Positions 35,845 through 48,323 of a stretch of 64,000 nucleotides of DNA are shown in pieces. Below the pieces are notes generated by a model, which saw nothing but the letters and a program-made list of their open reading frames with translations, had not been told where the DNA came from and ran no database searches. The position numbers and the translations under genes were made by a program. The first letter of the stretch is position 1, and every line of letters begins with the position of its first letter. Source of the stretch: Neckera pumila (lineage: Eukaryota; Streptophyta; Bryopsida; Hypnales; Neckeraceae); the NCBI GenBank assembly GCA_963969595.1, contig OZ018411.1, forward strand, positions 5,396,501-5,460,500. The letters run 5' to 3'.

Positions 35845-37512
35845 AGGGATAGTTACAATGACTAACAAAATTGAGTACAAAGTTGAAACCTTTTCATTCA
35901 AACATTCATAATATAAGCATCATTGGACAAAGTCCAAAAGTGTATGTACAAAAAAATGTAGTGTGCAACGTACTCCATGTTACCACAGAAGTTTGAAGAA
36001 AAAATTAGTTGTGGTTTGAAAGAAAATCAATTTCAACGTTAGCCGTGTCTAAAACTTGCTTTTGTTCAACATGATTTTGGATTTACTTTATCTTTTGTCA
36101 ATTTTTTCTTAGAATTCTTAAGAAAAAAAAACTTTTTGTACCTTGGCATATTGGTATACATCATTTTAGATTGTTGTATACAAAAACTAAAGAAAATTGA
36201 CATTTATAGTATTTAAAATACCAACAGTTTGACAAACATGCAAATGATGTTGGTTCTCACAATATTTGAATATTTTTATGGAATTGAGAACCATTGTAGA
36301 GAGAGCATAGGTTGCAATATGGACCATTGTTACATCTTAACCCCTAAAGGCTGAAGGCCTAATTGCTACCAAAAGAAACTCAAAAATGTCATTTCTATAG
36401 TAAAGAGTAAAAACGAATTTCAAATTTTTTTTACACATCTAACCTAGGATCTTACACCTAGCTAATATGAGAATGTGTGGAAAAAATTTCAGAATTTTTG
36501 ACAGCACATATTGCAAGATATCTGCGTTTAAAGTAAAAAAACAAGTTTTTTAGCACATTGCGGGACTAAACTATTTGACTCTGAACCTTCTTAACTTTCA
36601 TTTTTTTTCTCTATAGAGTTTTGAGCTTTAAATCTTTGTGGTGGAGAATTGATTTCAAAATTGAGGGGGAAAAGATTTCAAAAAAACTTAATTTTCATTC
36701 TTTAAAAAACTGTTAAGTAGAAGTAGGTATGAGATAGAAGGAAAATCTAAATTATTAAAATTTCTAAGATGGAATTAAAATACACTAATTCTAATGGTGA
36801 GATTGTTCTAGCAAACAAACTAAACCATGTGGGACTTTTATTTTTGAAAATTGTAAAAATTGCATTCAAAAATGAATCCTAATTGCTATAAAACAAGATT
36901 GTCCATGACCTTCTTAGAACAAAACCAAATGGAATGAATCAAAGCTTTCCATGTAGACAAAAATATAATCTACGAGAATTTTGAATATTTTTTAAATCAA
37001 ATTTTTGAATTTTTTTTGTTGCCTCCTCTCCCATGTTTTGAGCTTATTTGGGCATAAATTTTGTTCCTAGAAGAAGATTATATTTACAAAGAGCTAATCG
37101 ATTTTTCTATCTTCAAAAAATATTTCAAAAGAACAGGACAAAAATTTAGCCTGTAGGTACCTACCCCAAATCCCATTTGTCAATTTCCTTCAATTTTTGT
37201 GTACAACAATCTAAAATGATGTATACCAACATGCCAAAGTGCAAAAAGTTTTTTTCGGAGTTCTAAGAAAAAATTGACAAAAGATAAAAGAAACCCAAAT
37301 CATGTTGAACAAAACCGAGTTTTAGACATGGCTAACTTTGAAATTGATATTCTTCATATCACAACTACTCTTTTCTTAAAACTTCCATGGTAACTTGGAG
37401 TATGTTGCACACTACAACTGTCGTATATACAGTTTAGGACTTTGTCCTATGATGCTTATATTATGGTTGTTTGAATGAAAAGGTTTCAGTTTTGTACTTA
37501 GTTTCGTTACCC
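35845..37512. mobile_element. Element with about 330-bp terminal inverted repeats, interrupted by a nested transposon
   Basis: Left arm about 35845-36210 and right arm about 37185-37512 are inverse copies over more than 300 bp (shared words: TATCTTTTGTCAATTTTTTC, GGTATACATCATTTTAGATT, TTCATTCAAACA). Between the arms lie about 130 bp of unique spacer and a TTAA-flanked element (copy B). Long inverted repeats are typical of Mutator-like or foldback elements; the class is not decided. A 21-C run (37510-37530) sits exactly at the right edge. Confidence 0.7.
36341..37183 (+). mobile_element. TTAA-flanked transposon, copy B (nested, right end lost)
   Basis: TTAA at 36337-36340 is followed by CCCCTAAAGG; the body aligns with copy A throughout (ATAGGATCTTACACCTA-like, AAAGCTTTCC, GAGCTTATTTGG). 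The match stops at CCCATTTGTC, about 35 bp short of the expected right end, and continues directly into the host element's right arm. Confidence 0.65.
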
Positions 37513-37530
37513 CCCCCCCCCCCCCCCCCC
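37510..37530. repeat. Homopolymer run of 21 C
   Basis: An uninterrupted C tract in AT-rich DNA, abutting the right inverted repeat of the surrounding element. Confidence 0.9.
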
Positions 37531-39757
37531 AAGCTCCATATGATGAGTCCAGCCCCAACTCATGTGATCAGAAAGCCACCTTGTTTTTCTTTTGCCAGGT
37601 GAGTTGCTTGCTCAACTAGCCACTCACTCCTCTGGGGGTCATTAATCCCTAAGTGCCTAAGCCTTTCCAAGTGTGTTTTTCCTTTGAAAAAAGAGCATGA
37701 GCTTATAGTTATCTCCAATGAAGCAAATTGTTTGTTTTTCAAAATCTAACCATATAGATGTTTAGAGAGCTTGCTTATTAGAGTGATTACCAATTTTGAA
37801 TGTAAAATTGCATAGAAGTTGTGAGATTATAACAAGAGAAATGTAAATATCCTATTTTTAGTATGTTATCCTTCCCAACAATGTTTGAGAAATTTGCATA
37901 TAATAGTTTGTTGGGGTTGGATGTGACATGAACAATTTGAAATTGCGTTAGCACAATAAAATGCACTTCTAAAAAACTTGAGTTCAAATGAAGAGCTATC
38001 AAACTCATTATACAATCCTCCTTGTAGTTGTTGAAACGCAATTTTATTTGATATGTAGAAATTGTAAATAACTCCAAATCAACACTTGCATGTTTAAATT
38101 TTCAATGGTGAAAATCATGAAAACACTTTAATTTTTCCATTGGGACCATTTTTAAAGGAAATGGATAAGTACAACTTTTTAGATCTCAAATCAAGTGAAA
38201 TTGGCAAGCTTTGATCAAAGCCGGGAAATCAGGTAAAATTTGCAAGCTTTACTCTTCCACTAATGATACATATATGCCTTTGAGGACCTCTCAAAAATCA
38301 AATATTTACCTTTTTTAGTGAAAAGTAAAAGTTTCCAATAGTTACCTTCAATACTGCCCGTAAAAAAAATTTAACCGGTCAAAGGAATTTAATTGCCGAT
38401 GCCAAACGAGCCTGAAATTTTGGAGCGACCATATTTGGTCGCTCGGCAATTAGGGATAAAAAGGCGAGAACAACAAGAGACAAGGGAATTCAACTACATC
38501 CAATTAATGGGAGGTTGGCAAGATCAATGGTGAAGAAGAGAAGGGTTCAGGAGATGAATCCTTAAAAACACAAAATTGCAGAAGGGAGGGGAAGAAATAC
38601 CTCGCAGTTAAGAAATCTATTGATTAGTAGAGAAGAAAACAACAATGCTTCTCACAGCAATGGAAGCAGGCAATCTCCACAATGAATCAAAATAGATTGC
38701 AACGATGAATCATATCCTAAATCGCAAATCGTATGCCAATATGAATCAAACAAATAATATAAATATGCAAAGGTATGAGGGAACAATTTGAGTGTCAGAC
38801 TCACTTCACAGTCTCTACATTTGAAGTAGCCCTAGAAGGTGACAAAGGCACTTACAAATAGATGGATGATCTAAAAGCAAAAGCGAGAATGACTTGGCGA
38901 CATACTGTGAAAGACTAAAAATGTAATGCGAGAGAGACTATAAATGTGAGTGAAATTAAAGGCCTAAGCTATCAAAGTGACAATAGCATGGTGCGTCACC
39001 AATGAAATCGTTAGTGGCAAATTATTGCCAAAAACCCTCATGTTTTAAGGCCTGGCGAACTGTTCAAGGCTGAAAAGTGATTTTTTATTTTAAAAGTTTG
39101 CCTAAGGCTTATTGACGAGGTGGTCGCGGGTGCCTCGTTAGCCACCCCGGGCCCCATCCCATCATCGGCTTTGCACATGTCAAATCAATCTTCTTATCCT
39201 GAAGAGCAAGGCTCCAGTTGTCATCTTCACCTTGCTTATTTGTATTTGCAGAAGCTCGCCAATTGTTGGAGAGCACTCATTCGCTAGGCGTCCAAGCTCC
39301 TTCCTCTACCTGGCCGCCATATTTAGGGTTCATTAATTTTGCAGAGCTAATCTCAATTAATTTCTCTAATTTTGGACTTTGGAGGTTGAGGACTTGAGCG
39401 GCGAGTGGTGGGCGTATTGTGATTTGTTGGCTGCAATTTGTTTTCTGTTGGTTGCATTACAATTTGGTGCCTTCTGGTTGGCTGCATTATGATTTGCAAT
39501 TCATTGGCTTAGCTTCTCCGTGGATTAGCCTATTCAACCTTCCTATTCTTGTAAACTTCTTGGCTTGTTGGACGAGTTGGTGTTTAGATGCTTGTCGTAC
39601 TCTGATCATGCAAGTTGTGGTTGAAGCAAGGTTGGCTTTTAAATTGTGAAGATTTTCGGTTCTTCAAGCACAAATGAATTCTCATCTTCATCTTCCAATT
39701 CTTGCTGTTTCTGTCGTTCTTGAAGTGCTTTGGTTTTCTTTTTTTGTGTTGAGGATC
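37531..39757. other. Intergenic region before the hAT gene
   Basis: A minus-strand phrase at 37560-37690 (ERLRHLGINDPQRSEWLVEQ, ATHLAKEKQGGFLIT) looks like a transposon protein remnant of unknown type. A nested hairpin is centred at about 38450 (GAGCGACCA and inverse, inside AATTGCCGA and inverse). 39.1-39.7 kb is probably 5' sequence of the hAT element. Confidence 0.3.
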
Positions 39758-42215
39758 ATGGCTCAAAGTCAGTCCATCATGAAGAAGTTTTTGTATGCTG
39801 GGGGAGTTCAAAATGTGAGTTCGGAAGGTGATTTTTTTGCATTCTACTACAAAAGTTGTATGTAGCAGTGAGGGAACAACATTGAGTGAGGGAGTAACAT
39901 TGGGCGATTCAAATGTTAAACTGGTGCTTTTGGGCACCTCCACCGTTGGTGCCCCTTCCACTTCAACTCCAGAGGTGGTCATGTTGGATGCAAAAGAGGG
40001 TCTCCAATGCACGAGTTGGCCCAAGCCCGACGCCTCAACTATGAACAAAACAGGCAATGGCAAGACTCTTGGGCTGTGCAATTGCTATGGGCGGAGAGTG
40101 TGCTTAGGGAAGACGACAAAATTTGTCAGGTATGTTGCAATGTTTGTTCTGAGGTTGAGGGAATGGAAAAACTATTGGTCCCAAAATTGGGTTTGCTTTG
40201 GAAGCATTGTGGTTGAAGGAAGGCTACAACTTCCTTTGATAAGGTCAAGGCAGGCGAATACTACTTCCTGAGCAATAATGTACATGTTAAAAACAAAAAA
40301 GATCTTTTTTGCACGCTTGGGGGAGGCCGGAGAAATTGTGCTGTAGCAAGTGGTGCAGGGTCAAGGTGCGATCTAGGAACAAAAGAAGAAGATCGTACAG
40401 TTTTGGGCCATTCTTTGGTTGCTCATGCAAGGCGGGCCATTGGCTCCATACGGGAGCATGATGGAGCTATTTGAGCTTTTGTTGTTTTGAGACTTTCCGA
40501 GGAGACATTGGAGCATTGGGGTGGGGTGGGAGGTGGCAGACCACCTTGCCATTGTGTTGGCTGATCATAACAAGAAGGTTATTTTGAATAGTTGTTTCTT
40601 TTTGTTGAGTGAAGATGAAGTCACCACAATTGACACCCAATCTTGGATGTCAATTCACCTTTATGTTTGCATAGGATTCAAAAGAGTTCCAATATTGCAT
40701 CATTGAATCATCTTGAGGATGGTAGTGGAGCTTCGGCTATGAGAGATAGTATTGAAAGAATGCATTCACATCACCCGGGCCTTCCTCAAGTAGAAGTGGC
40801 AAAACGTCTTGTTTGTTTTAGGACGGATGGGGTGTCGGTCTTTCAGAGGAGCAGGAATGGAGTCACGGTGCAGATGAAGCAACACTTAGCTCCATTTATG
40901 CTTAGAGTTCGTTGTATGGTACATTGCATGAATTTAGCCATGGAGCATTTGTCCAATTTTCCCATTGTGGCAAAAGTAGAAGCATTGTGCCAATCCATAT
41001 ATGCTTACTTCAACTACAGTCTCAAGCGTCATTTAGCATTTCAAAAGCTAGTTGACTTAGTAAAGACAAAGGGACGTTGCTTGCTCCGCAATGTGAAGAC
41101 TTGATGGTTGTCTTTGCTTGAGCCGTTGAAGAGAGTCATGGGGGAGTACAAGTCACTTGTTGCCAAAATGTGTGAGGATGCCGATGTTAAGGAGCTAGAG
41201 CTCACTGCCAAGTAGGCTGCTGCCAAAGAGACTGCCCGCCACAATTATGACCTCCTTTGTGACGTGGGTACTTTGTTGGTTCTCCCATGCCTTATGCCTT
41301 TGCAAGTATTTGTGAGTGACTACATCGCTGCAGTTAAGATTTGTTAAGCTGAACTATACATGATCTATATTGACAAGGACATGGCATGGCAAAAGGAGCA
41401 TTTTGAGATGTTTCATGACATTGTCCATAATTACTCCTACTCCATCAACCAAAAATGGGTGACGGATTTGAACACCAAGGTGGATTCTCTAGCCTTCCGC
41501 ATTGGAGGGCATACTTATCCCGTTCATTCCATTTGTGGTTTGAGTGGGAAGAAATTGCCTGTCTGTAGAAACGATTTTGTTTTTGTGATCAACTCTGTGA
41601 AGACTCAATGCAAAGATGCGGCAGAGATGCTCACACTTGAGCTTGATGTTCGCTTCCCTAAAGTTGAGTTGATGAATGCCTTGGACATAGTATTCCCTCA
41701 ATATTGGTTGCAATCCAATTGCGAAGACTTTTTCACCTTGCATGTGAAGGCACTTTGATGGAGTTGTCCGCATGGTGAACTTTGGGACAAAGGAGAAGCT
41801 TGATTGCCAGCAAGTTGACCCCATTTTTGATGGGAGGCTCCTTTCCTTGCAGATGTCCTTATTCAAATTGACAATGAAGTCATGCAGAAGGAGCCATGGT
41901 GGAACCGAGGGATGCAAATCCTTTGACTAAGGTGTGGGTTCGCATTGGGCAAAATGCCTTGATATCGAACTGGCTCTCCGAATTCATCAAAGTGGCTGAA
42001 ATTGCCATTTGTGCGGTATTGGGTAGCGTGGAAGATGAACACACATTCTTGACTTTGAATTTCATGAAGTCCAAACTGATAAATTGGCTTGGAAGACATG
42101 TTGACACTTGTGTGAAGCTTTTTTCGCAGGACTTCTTCACTTTGGAAACCTTCCCTGTGAGCAAGGCAATTTCTTCATGGCAAGAGGATAGATCACGACG
42201 GGGAGTAGACATGTA
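39758..42215 (+). pseudogene. Decayed hAT-superfamily transposase (BED-type finger, KIAA1586/ZNF862-like)
   Basis: A discontinuous frame from MAQSQSIMKKFLYAGG to a stop at 42214-42216. Order: N-terminal segment; Cys-rich finger-like region (CQVCCNVCS, PKLGLLWKHCG, then GEYYFLSNNVHVKNKKDLF) at about 40100-40310; RNase-H-like catalytic core (VCFRTDGVSVFQ, QHLAPFMLRVRCMVHCMNLA) at about 40640-41100; and a hAT dimerisation tail (IAICAVLGSVEDEHTFLTL, LINWLGRHVDTC) at about 41980-42120. These are landmarks of the hAT group related to KIAA1586/ZNF862. It is broken by in-frame stops (about 40214, 41102, 41213, 41345, 41756) and frameshifts (about 39840-40000 and 41760-41900). I could not place its terminal inverted repeats. 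Confidence 0.7.
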
Positions 42216-42269
42216 AGGTACATTTCCATTAAAGCGGCAAGTTTGTACTTCTAAGTTATTCTATGCCTT

Positions 42270-42365
42270 TACTAAGTAGGTTGGGGGTGGGTGGGATTGC
42301 TCATTGCATGTAGGCAAGGTCTTAGTGGCCGGGTTCAACTCCCCTGAGCAATTGCTTTTTGAAAA
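42270..42365 (+). repeat. tRNA-derived SINE-like fragment (tentative)
   Basis: GGTTCAACTCC at about 42332-42342 fits the internal RNA polymerase III box B, with a box A-like TTGCTCATTGCATG about 45 bp upstream, as in plant SINEs. It cannot be folded as a functional tRNA. No clear tail or target duplication was seen. Confidence 0.3.
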
Positions 42366-43199
42366 CTAAGAAATGCACTATTTTATTGCTCTTTGTCTTC
42401 TTTGTGAATGTACTGTGTTCATGGGCAAAGGTAGCCAAATCCAAGCCTATGCAAATTTGAAGAGTCGCCAAGACATTCCAATGTTTAAAATAGTATAAAG
42501 AAAAATCCACAACCAAGTCGCTACATGTGCCACCTTCTTTCTGTATAATAGCCAGACATGAAAGGAAACTTTTAGTCAAAGTAGCCAATTAAATTGCTCT
42601 CTTAAGCTCGGGGCAGCGTGTCGCTTGACCCTGGACAATACTTAAAATATTCACTGTGCGTCACTTTATTTAGTCAGACTTTGCCAATTGATACCTTCCA
42701 ATACTCGGTGTATCTATTCACCTACCCTAGTATCCTAGGGAGTAAAAGAAAATCTGCCAACCTTAGTCTTGAACTGGTTAACAGCTACCAATTTCTAATT
42801 TTAAACGGCAATTTTCCTTCATATTTCCATAAAGGCCTGCCTAATTTCCAGATTTTTTTCCCTCATCCGGTCCATTTCCAAAGAGCACCTTCTTTCATCC
42901 GAAACCTCATCTTGAACTTTTTAATTTCATTCAAAAAATTTGAAATAATATCAGCCAACTTGTAACTATATCGCGGTACTCCCCATTTATTGATCGGATA
43001 CAGGCGAAGACTAGCATATTGACTTGAAGAATACATGCAAATGGAAGGACCAAAAATCATTGGCCTTCTCATTTTCTTGGCCAATGCAAAGCCAGGGGAC
43101 CAAATTGGACGAAATCCCTAATTGGAACTTGGATCACTGATATTGGGATATAGAGGTCCTCATTGGCATAATGAGATTGTATGAGACTATATCGCTACT

Positions 43200-44195
43200 G
43201 AGACTGTATTGCTAGGGTCGCCACTTGCCATGCTCTTTCTTCTATGTATTGAGGCCAATTTTGACCTTAGCTTTGTTTTCTATCAATATTTGGACATTGC
43301 TAAGGGCGTCCCGATGTAGACCCTTTTGGTGGAGTTGTGCTGCACGGACTTTTGAGAATCTAAATGAAGGACACATGCTGGGACCACCAAAGTATCCATT
43401 TCACCATCAAGGCTAGTACTAGGAGATAAGGACTTTGTACGCAAGTATCCATTTCACCATCAAGGCTAGTAGTGCATCTTGTAGGTTAAATAAGTTGATG
43501 CTCCCTTCATTTTTCAATTGGCAGCATTAGATGCAAGCCATTTTGGTTCTAGCTTCGTGAAGTGTACCCGACCACATGTAGTTTTGGGTTGAGGAAGTAA
43601 CCTGCTTAATGCCTACTTAGGTGCCTCCCAAATTGAGGCAGAAAACAAGGTGGAGGGCTAGCAACAAATTGTTAACAATGACCCCCCTCCCAATGTAATT
43701 GATCTTCGCCGTACACTAATAATGTAGTTTCTTTGTCATTCTTTCCTGCAAAAAAAGTCCACCGAAGGTGCCGCAAGGTTCATTCCAAAATGAGTACTAA
43801 GCAATTTGCTAATATTCTCACCTTCGACCCTGACAATGCTAAGCTGTTGGGTCTAAGTAAGTTGATCTATCTCCATAGTCAACTTCCAATAGTTGTAGGA
43901 TTTCTACGAGTTAAGAACAAGGCTCGATGCTACACAAAATTGGTCAAGGGCCACTAGTATGCGTACAAAGTCCTTATCTCCTAGTAAAGTGAGCAAAGTG
44001 TCATCAAAGAATTGCGCAGAGACTTGTTGCTTTGTGCCACCAAGTAAGCTTATGTCCCTCACCACACCTTGTGCAACACTTGCCTTTACCATTGAATTAA
44101 GCACTTCTGCTACCACAAGAAACAAATGCAAAACAAGCGTTCAGCCTTGGGGGCGCTCTTCTTGATGGGAAAGAAGGAACTGCGCCCCATTAATC
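43200..44195 (-). pseudogene. LINE reverse transcriptase pseudogene, C-terminal part
   Basis: Minus-strand frames give LFLVVAEVLNSMVKASV, then QQVSAQFFDDTLLTLLGDK, where FFDD occupies the place of the catalytic YADD box, then LDQFCVASSLVLNS. Further along come remnants of the usual downstream phrases (NYIGRGVIVNNLLLA, NYMWSGTLHEARTKMA, CCQLKNEGSINL). Several stops and frameshifts make it non-functional. The same gene continues at 46399-46545; the gap is a nested insertion. A partial tandem duplication (GTATCCATTTCACCATCAAG at about 43391 and 43445) adds to the decay. Confidence 0.7.
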
Positions 44196-44583
44196 TTAAC
44201 CCTAAAGAACCAAGGCATTTTTCTGCCAAACAACACTCAAAACTGCCATTTCTATAGCAAAGAGTAAGAAAATTTGAAAATTCTTTTTTCTACACATTTA
44301 ATTGTAGGATCTTACACCCAACTAGTATGAAAATGTGTGCAAAAATATTCAGAATTTTTGACCACACAAATTGCAAGATATCTGCATTTAAAGTGAAAAA
44401 AATTAGTTTTTCAACACATTATGGGACTAGATTATTTGGCTTTGAAACTTCTTAACTTTAATTTTTTGCACTACAGAGTTTGGAGCTTTAAATGTCTATG
44501 GTGGAGAATTGATTGAAGGTCTGGGAAAAAAAAGTCAATAAAACTTAATTTTCATATTTCAAAAAATTGTTGAGTAGAAGTAA

Positions 44584-45895
44584 GACATTTGGATTACATG
44601 GCAATGCAGATGGAGAACCTAGATGACAAGTGTCTGCAAATGATTTGAATATGTATTACATAAAGCATCATATTATGCAATGTGCTTTTGACCTTTCAGT
44701 TGTAGGCATTTAGATGTATTTGAGTGTGAAGCGAAGAGTAAACATGTCTTAACCCCTAAAAGACCAACATGCATATTTTGGCAACATAGAAATTTTGAGC
44801 AGGTACGTGTGACTGGAGATTTGCATATTTTGGGCTGAAATCTTTATAGAAGGCGAAGACAAGGAATATCTTTCATATGCATCCAATTTCATGACATTTG
44901 AAAATACAAGTCAAAAGTTATGGCCTAATATGTAACTTTTTTTTGTAACCAGGCAGTTCGTGCAAACCAGAAAAAATCACTTTTTTCAAAAATAAAAATT
45001 TGAAATTGGTTTATAAGATTTATAAATACGTGGAAAGCTTTGAATCCTTCCATTTTGATCAATGAGTCAAACCTTACAAGGATTTTTAGTTTGCGGGCAA
45101 TTATAGATTGTCTACTCTAAAATAAACTTTGAAGTTGTTTATTTCACTCAATTTTTAATATTTTTCAAAAGAAAAAAATTACGGGATGTATATTGTTTAT
45201 TAAAGCATTGTAACCATTGGGATTGGCATTTTTCAATTCCATAATTAACTTATTAACAATTTAGTGTTTTGAACCATTCTCTACTTCTTTCTACTTACTA
45301 TTTTTTTCCTATATGTTGTACAATTCCAAATAATCTGAAAATTTCAAGCATGTAGCCAACTTGCTTTGAAAAATGAATCCAAAGAAGGACAACCATTTAA
45401 GGATTTTTTTCATAATAATCTGACTTTGTGAAGTGTAGCTGCCTGATTTTTTGCAGGGCCAAAAAAAGGACTTTTGCCACTTCAAACGCTAATGTCTTTT
45501 AATTTGCACAATAGAAATTTTGAAATTTTTTCCACACATTCCTAAACCAGGATACTGCAAGATCCTATGGTTACATGTGTCCAAAAATGATATTTTTCAA
45601 AAAATTCGTACTTGTGCTAGAAATGGCAGTTTTGGAGCAATTTTGGTGACAACATAGTCAAGGAACTTTAGGGGTTAAAAGTAGTGTGAAATGAAAAATG
45701 TGAAAGATTTTTATGAAGTAATTATAAAAAATGGAGCGCTTGATGAATATTCACCAAAACAATTTCTCCTACTAAGAATGAATGATGTTTTCAATAATTT
45801 TCCCCCTCCCTAACATTTAAGATTGTCCATTTTAGGTGCTGTACTAGCCAAGTGCAATGTCGCACCTTGCAAGTGCAAGAATGTCTAATTCAATG
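44584..45895. mobile_element. Unclassified insertion within copy E, hosting copy D
   Basis: About 161 bp (44584-44748) plus 217 bp (45679-45895) of sequence not found in copy A, surrounding copy D. Weakly similar inverted ends (ACATTTGGATTAC and ACATTGAATTAGAC on the inverse strand) suggest a small MITE. Its boundaries are inferred by comparison with copy A. Confidence 0.4.
44753..45674 (-). mobile_element. TTAA-flanked transposon, copy D (same subfamily as copy C, inverted)
   Basis: TTAA at 44749-44752 and 45675-45678, ends CCCCTAAAAG and CTTTAGGGG, 922 bp. The body aligns with copy C in inverse orientation along its whole length. No coding capacity. Confidence 0.75.
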
Positions 45896-46398
45896 TACTA
45901 CGAGATATAAGGAAATCTTTAATTATTAATATCGTTAAAATGGAATTAGAATGCACTGATTGCAATGGCAAGATTGTTCTAGCAAGCAAACTAAACCATA
46001 GGGAATTTTTTTTTAAGAAATTATAAAAATTGCATTTAGAAATGAATCCTACAAGTTATTTTTTCAAGAAAATGCTCTAATTGCCCAAAAAACAAGATTG
46101 TCTATAACTTTCTCATAACAAATCCAAATGGATGAATCAAAGCTTTCCAAATAGACAAAAATAGGATCTATAAGAAGTGAAAAAAAATTTGAATTTTGAA
46201 TTTTTTTTTATTGGCCCCTCTCCTACCCCCCCTCCTTCTAAGTTTCGAGTTGTTTGGGGCATAACTTTTGTTTCCGGGCACCAATTGAAAAAAAATTATA
46301 TTTTTACAAAGCTAATCAATTTTTCTATCTTTGAAAAAAAAATTCAAAAAATATGGAAAAAGTTTCAACCTATAGGAACGTGTTCCTTTAGAGGTTAG

Positions 46399-46545
46399 TT
46401 GCTGCCTACGCTCTTTGGAACAACATTTTTGTCATAGAGATGAAATTGGCAGGGATATCCAAAGCCACCATGACTTGCAAAAGAAATACCCAATCCACTG
46501 TGTTGAAGGCTTTTGTAAATAAGGGGGTCAATCCTTCCTAGCCCT
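46399..46545 (-). pseudogene. LINE reverse transcriptase pseudogene, N-terminal part
   Basis: The minus strand reads KAFNTVDWVFLLQVMVAL, DIPANFISMTKMLFQ, then R-A-stop-A-A-T, matching the FDTVDW...MLF region of plant LINE reverse transcriptases. It is the 5' continuation of the 43200-44195 segment; the frame runs across the copy E insertion if the transposon and one TTAA are removed. Confidence 0.7.
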
Positions 46546-48323
46546 TTTTTTTGTACTTTGAAAATTCATGATTACTCATTTAATGTCCAATAAATGGATA
46601 AAAAGATAATTTAGAATATTTTTTTGACTTCCAATAAAATCCAACCAAAATTAGGCAATTTAACTTCAAGAGTCCCAACATTCTCGTAGGGGGATTCTTG
46701 AAGGTTTAGGCAGGTATTTATAATCCCAATTTTTGGTTTTATTTTTTAAACTTTTTTTGAAATAGGAAAATGAATTTGCTTTCGTTGAATATCATTTTTA
46801 TTTCAATTGGTGCATAGGAGAAAAATTATGCCACAAAAGTCCAAAACAAGTGAAGGCAATCAATAAAAAAAAAGGATCTAAATAATTTTTAGGAATGAAT
46901 TATCACTATAGGCTGGGCTTTTTCCTAAAAGAAAAGATTTAATTCATTCCATTTGGATAAGTAATGTGAATGTTATGAAGCTTGTTCTTTCATGACAATC
47001 TTAGCAAATTCTTGAGAAGATAATGTACTGGATCTATTTTTTAATTCAATTTTAATATTTTTGTTCAAAGAAAAGTTGAACATGGTTTAATTTCCTTTCC
47101 AAAACAATTCACCATTGTAAGTAGTGTATTTCAATTCCATCTCAAAGCTATCAACAATATGATTCTTTCCTTCTATTTAATATCTACTTTGACTTAACAA
47201 TTTTCAAAGAATGAAAATTATGGGGATTTTTTATTTTTAACTCCAAATTCTTAACTCAATTCTTCATTATAAATTTTTTTAATTCAAAATCTGTAATACA
47301 ATTTTTTTTTAAGTTGAAAGGATTCAAAAGCCTAATTATTTAGTTAAGCTAGGAACAAAAAAATTCATTTTTTCATTTTAAATGCTTATATTTTGTGATC
47401 AATACAATCAAAGTTTTTGAAATTTCTTCAAGCCATTTCCATTCTAGGTGAGCGCAAAATTTTATGGTTGGATTGGCAAAAAAAATGCTTAAGTTTTTTG
47501 TTGTTTGCAAGTTCATTGTATTAAGTTACCATGAGACTATTGTAGAAACAAGATCATGGTATAACCAAGTTGGTTTGGCCTCCTAACTCACTAAATTTGA
47601 ATCCTATTGAGAGCCTCTAGAAGATAGTCAAAGATTTGTTGCAACATTGAAGCAAGACAAGAAACAATGAAGAAATGATACAAACAAGTGAAGTCATGTG
47701 GGATAACATATCTCCATAACAACTCTAAAGGCTCATTTCTAGTGTTCCCTTTAGAACAAAAGCCATAATTTCATAATTTCTTCAAGGGTTTGTAGCCAGC
47801 CCTATATAATAAATAGCATGACTGTGATCCAAGGTCAAATTGTTGCATGATTTGCAATTCCACGTATATAAACTTGTTGAAGAATTCAAACATTCTCCTC
47901 TACAATTCCAACCCAAAATTATGATTTAAAAAACCATGCATTTTTTAGCATGTAGTACTGTACACAAAGAGCATTTTTTTAAGAAGTTGATGGACTTTTG
48001 GTTTGGTAGGAAGAATATTTCCTAGGATTGATGTTCCCTATTGTACACCCATTGGTACTTCCCCCAAACTTCAACCAGGTAGAGGACTTTTAGTACAATT
48101 CGTTGCCGCCTGGTGTTTTTCAAGAGAGATGAATTTTTGGACAAGGCACTTGTAACTTCCCTACTGCAAAGTTTCTTCACCAACCTCACCCATCTGTCTT
48201 TTCTCCCAATACAATATGATCAAATATCTCCTCATTCTATAACTTATACAACATTCTTGAAGCCATAGGTAGTACTTGCAACATTGTACTGTATTGTGCA
48301 ATACAGAACAGGCATTGTACATT
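46546..48323. other. AT-rich intergenic region with an old inverted transposon relic
   Basis: About 47070-47460 weakly resembles the interior of copy A on the minus strand (CACCATTG, TTCAATTCCATCT, CTTCTATTTAATATCTACTT). No gene seen. Confidence 0.35.

Larger units (their letters stand above)
44200..46394 (+). mobile_element. TTAA-flanked transposon, copy E, inserted in the LINE and itself interrupted
   Basis: TTAA (44196-44199) then CCCTAAAGAACC at the left; CCTTTAGAGG then TTAG (46395-46398) at the right. The copy-A-like body is present as 44200-44583 and about 45896-46394. Between them lies a 1.3-kb insertion that contains copy D. The host reading frame on both sides belongs to one LINE reverse transcriptase. 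Confidence 0.7.

Noticed and set aside
42270..42365. tRNA gene
   Set aside because: The box B is good but no cloverleaf with a paired acceptor stem can be drawn; kept only as a SINE-like fragment.
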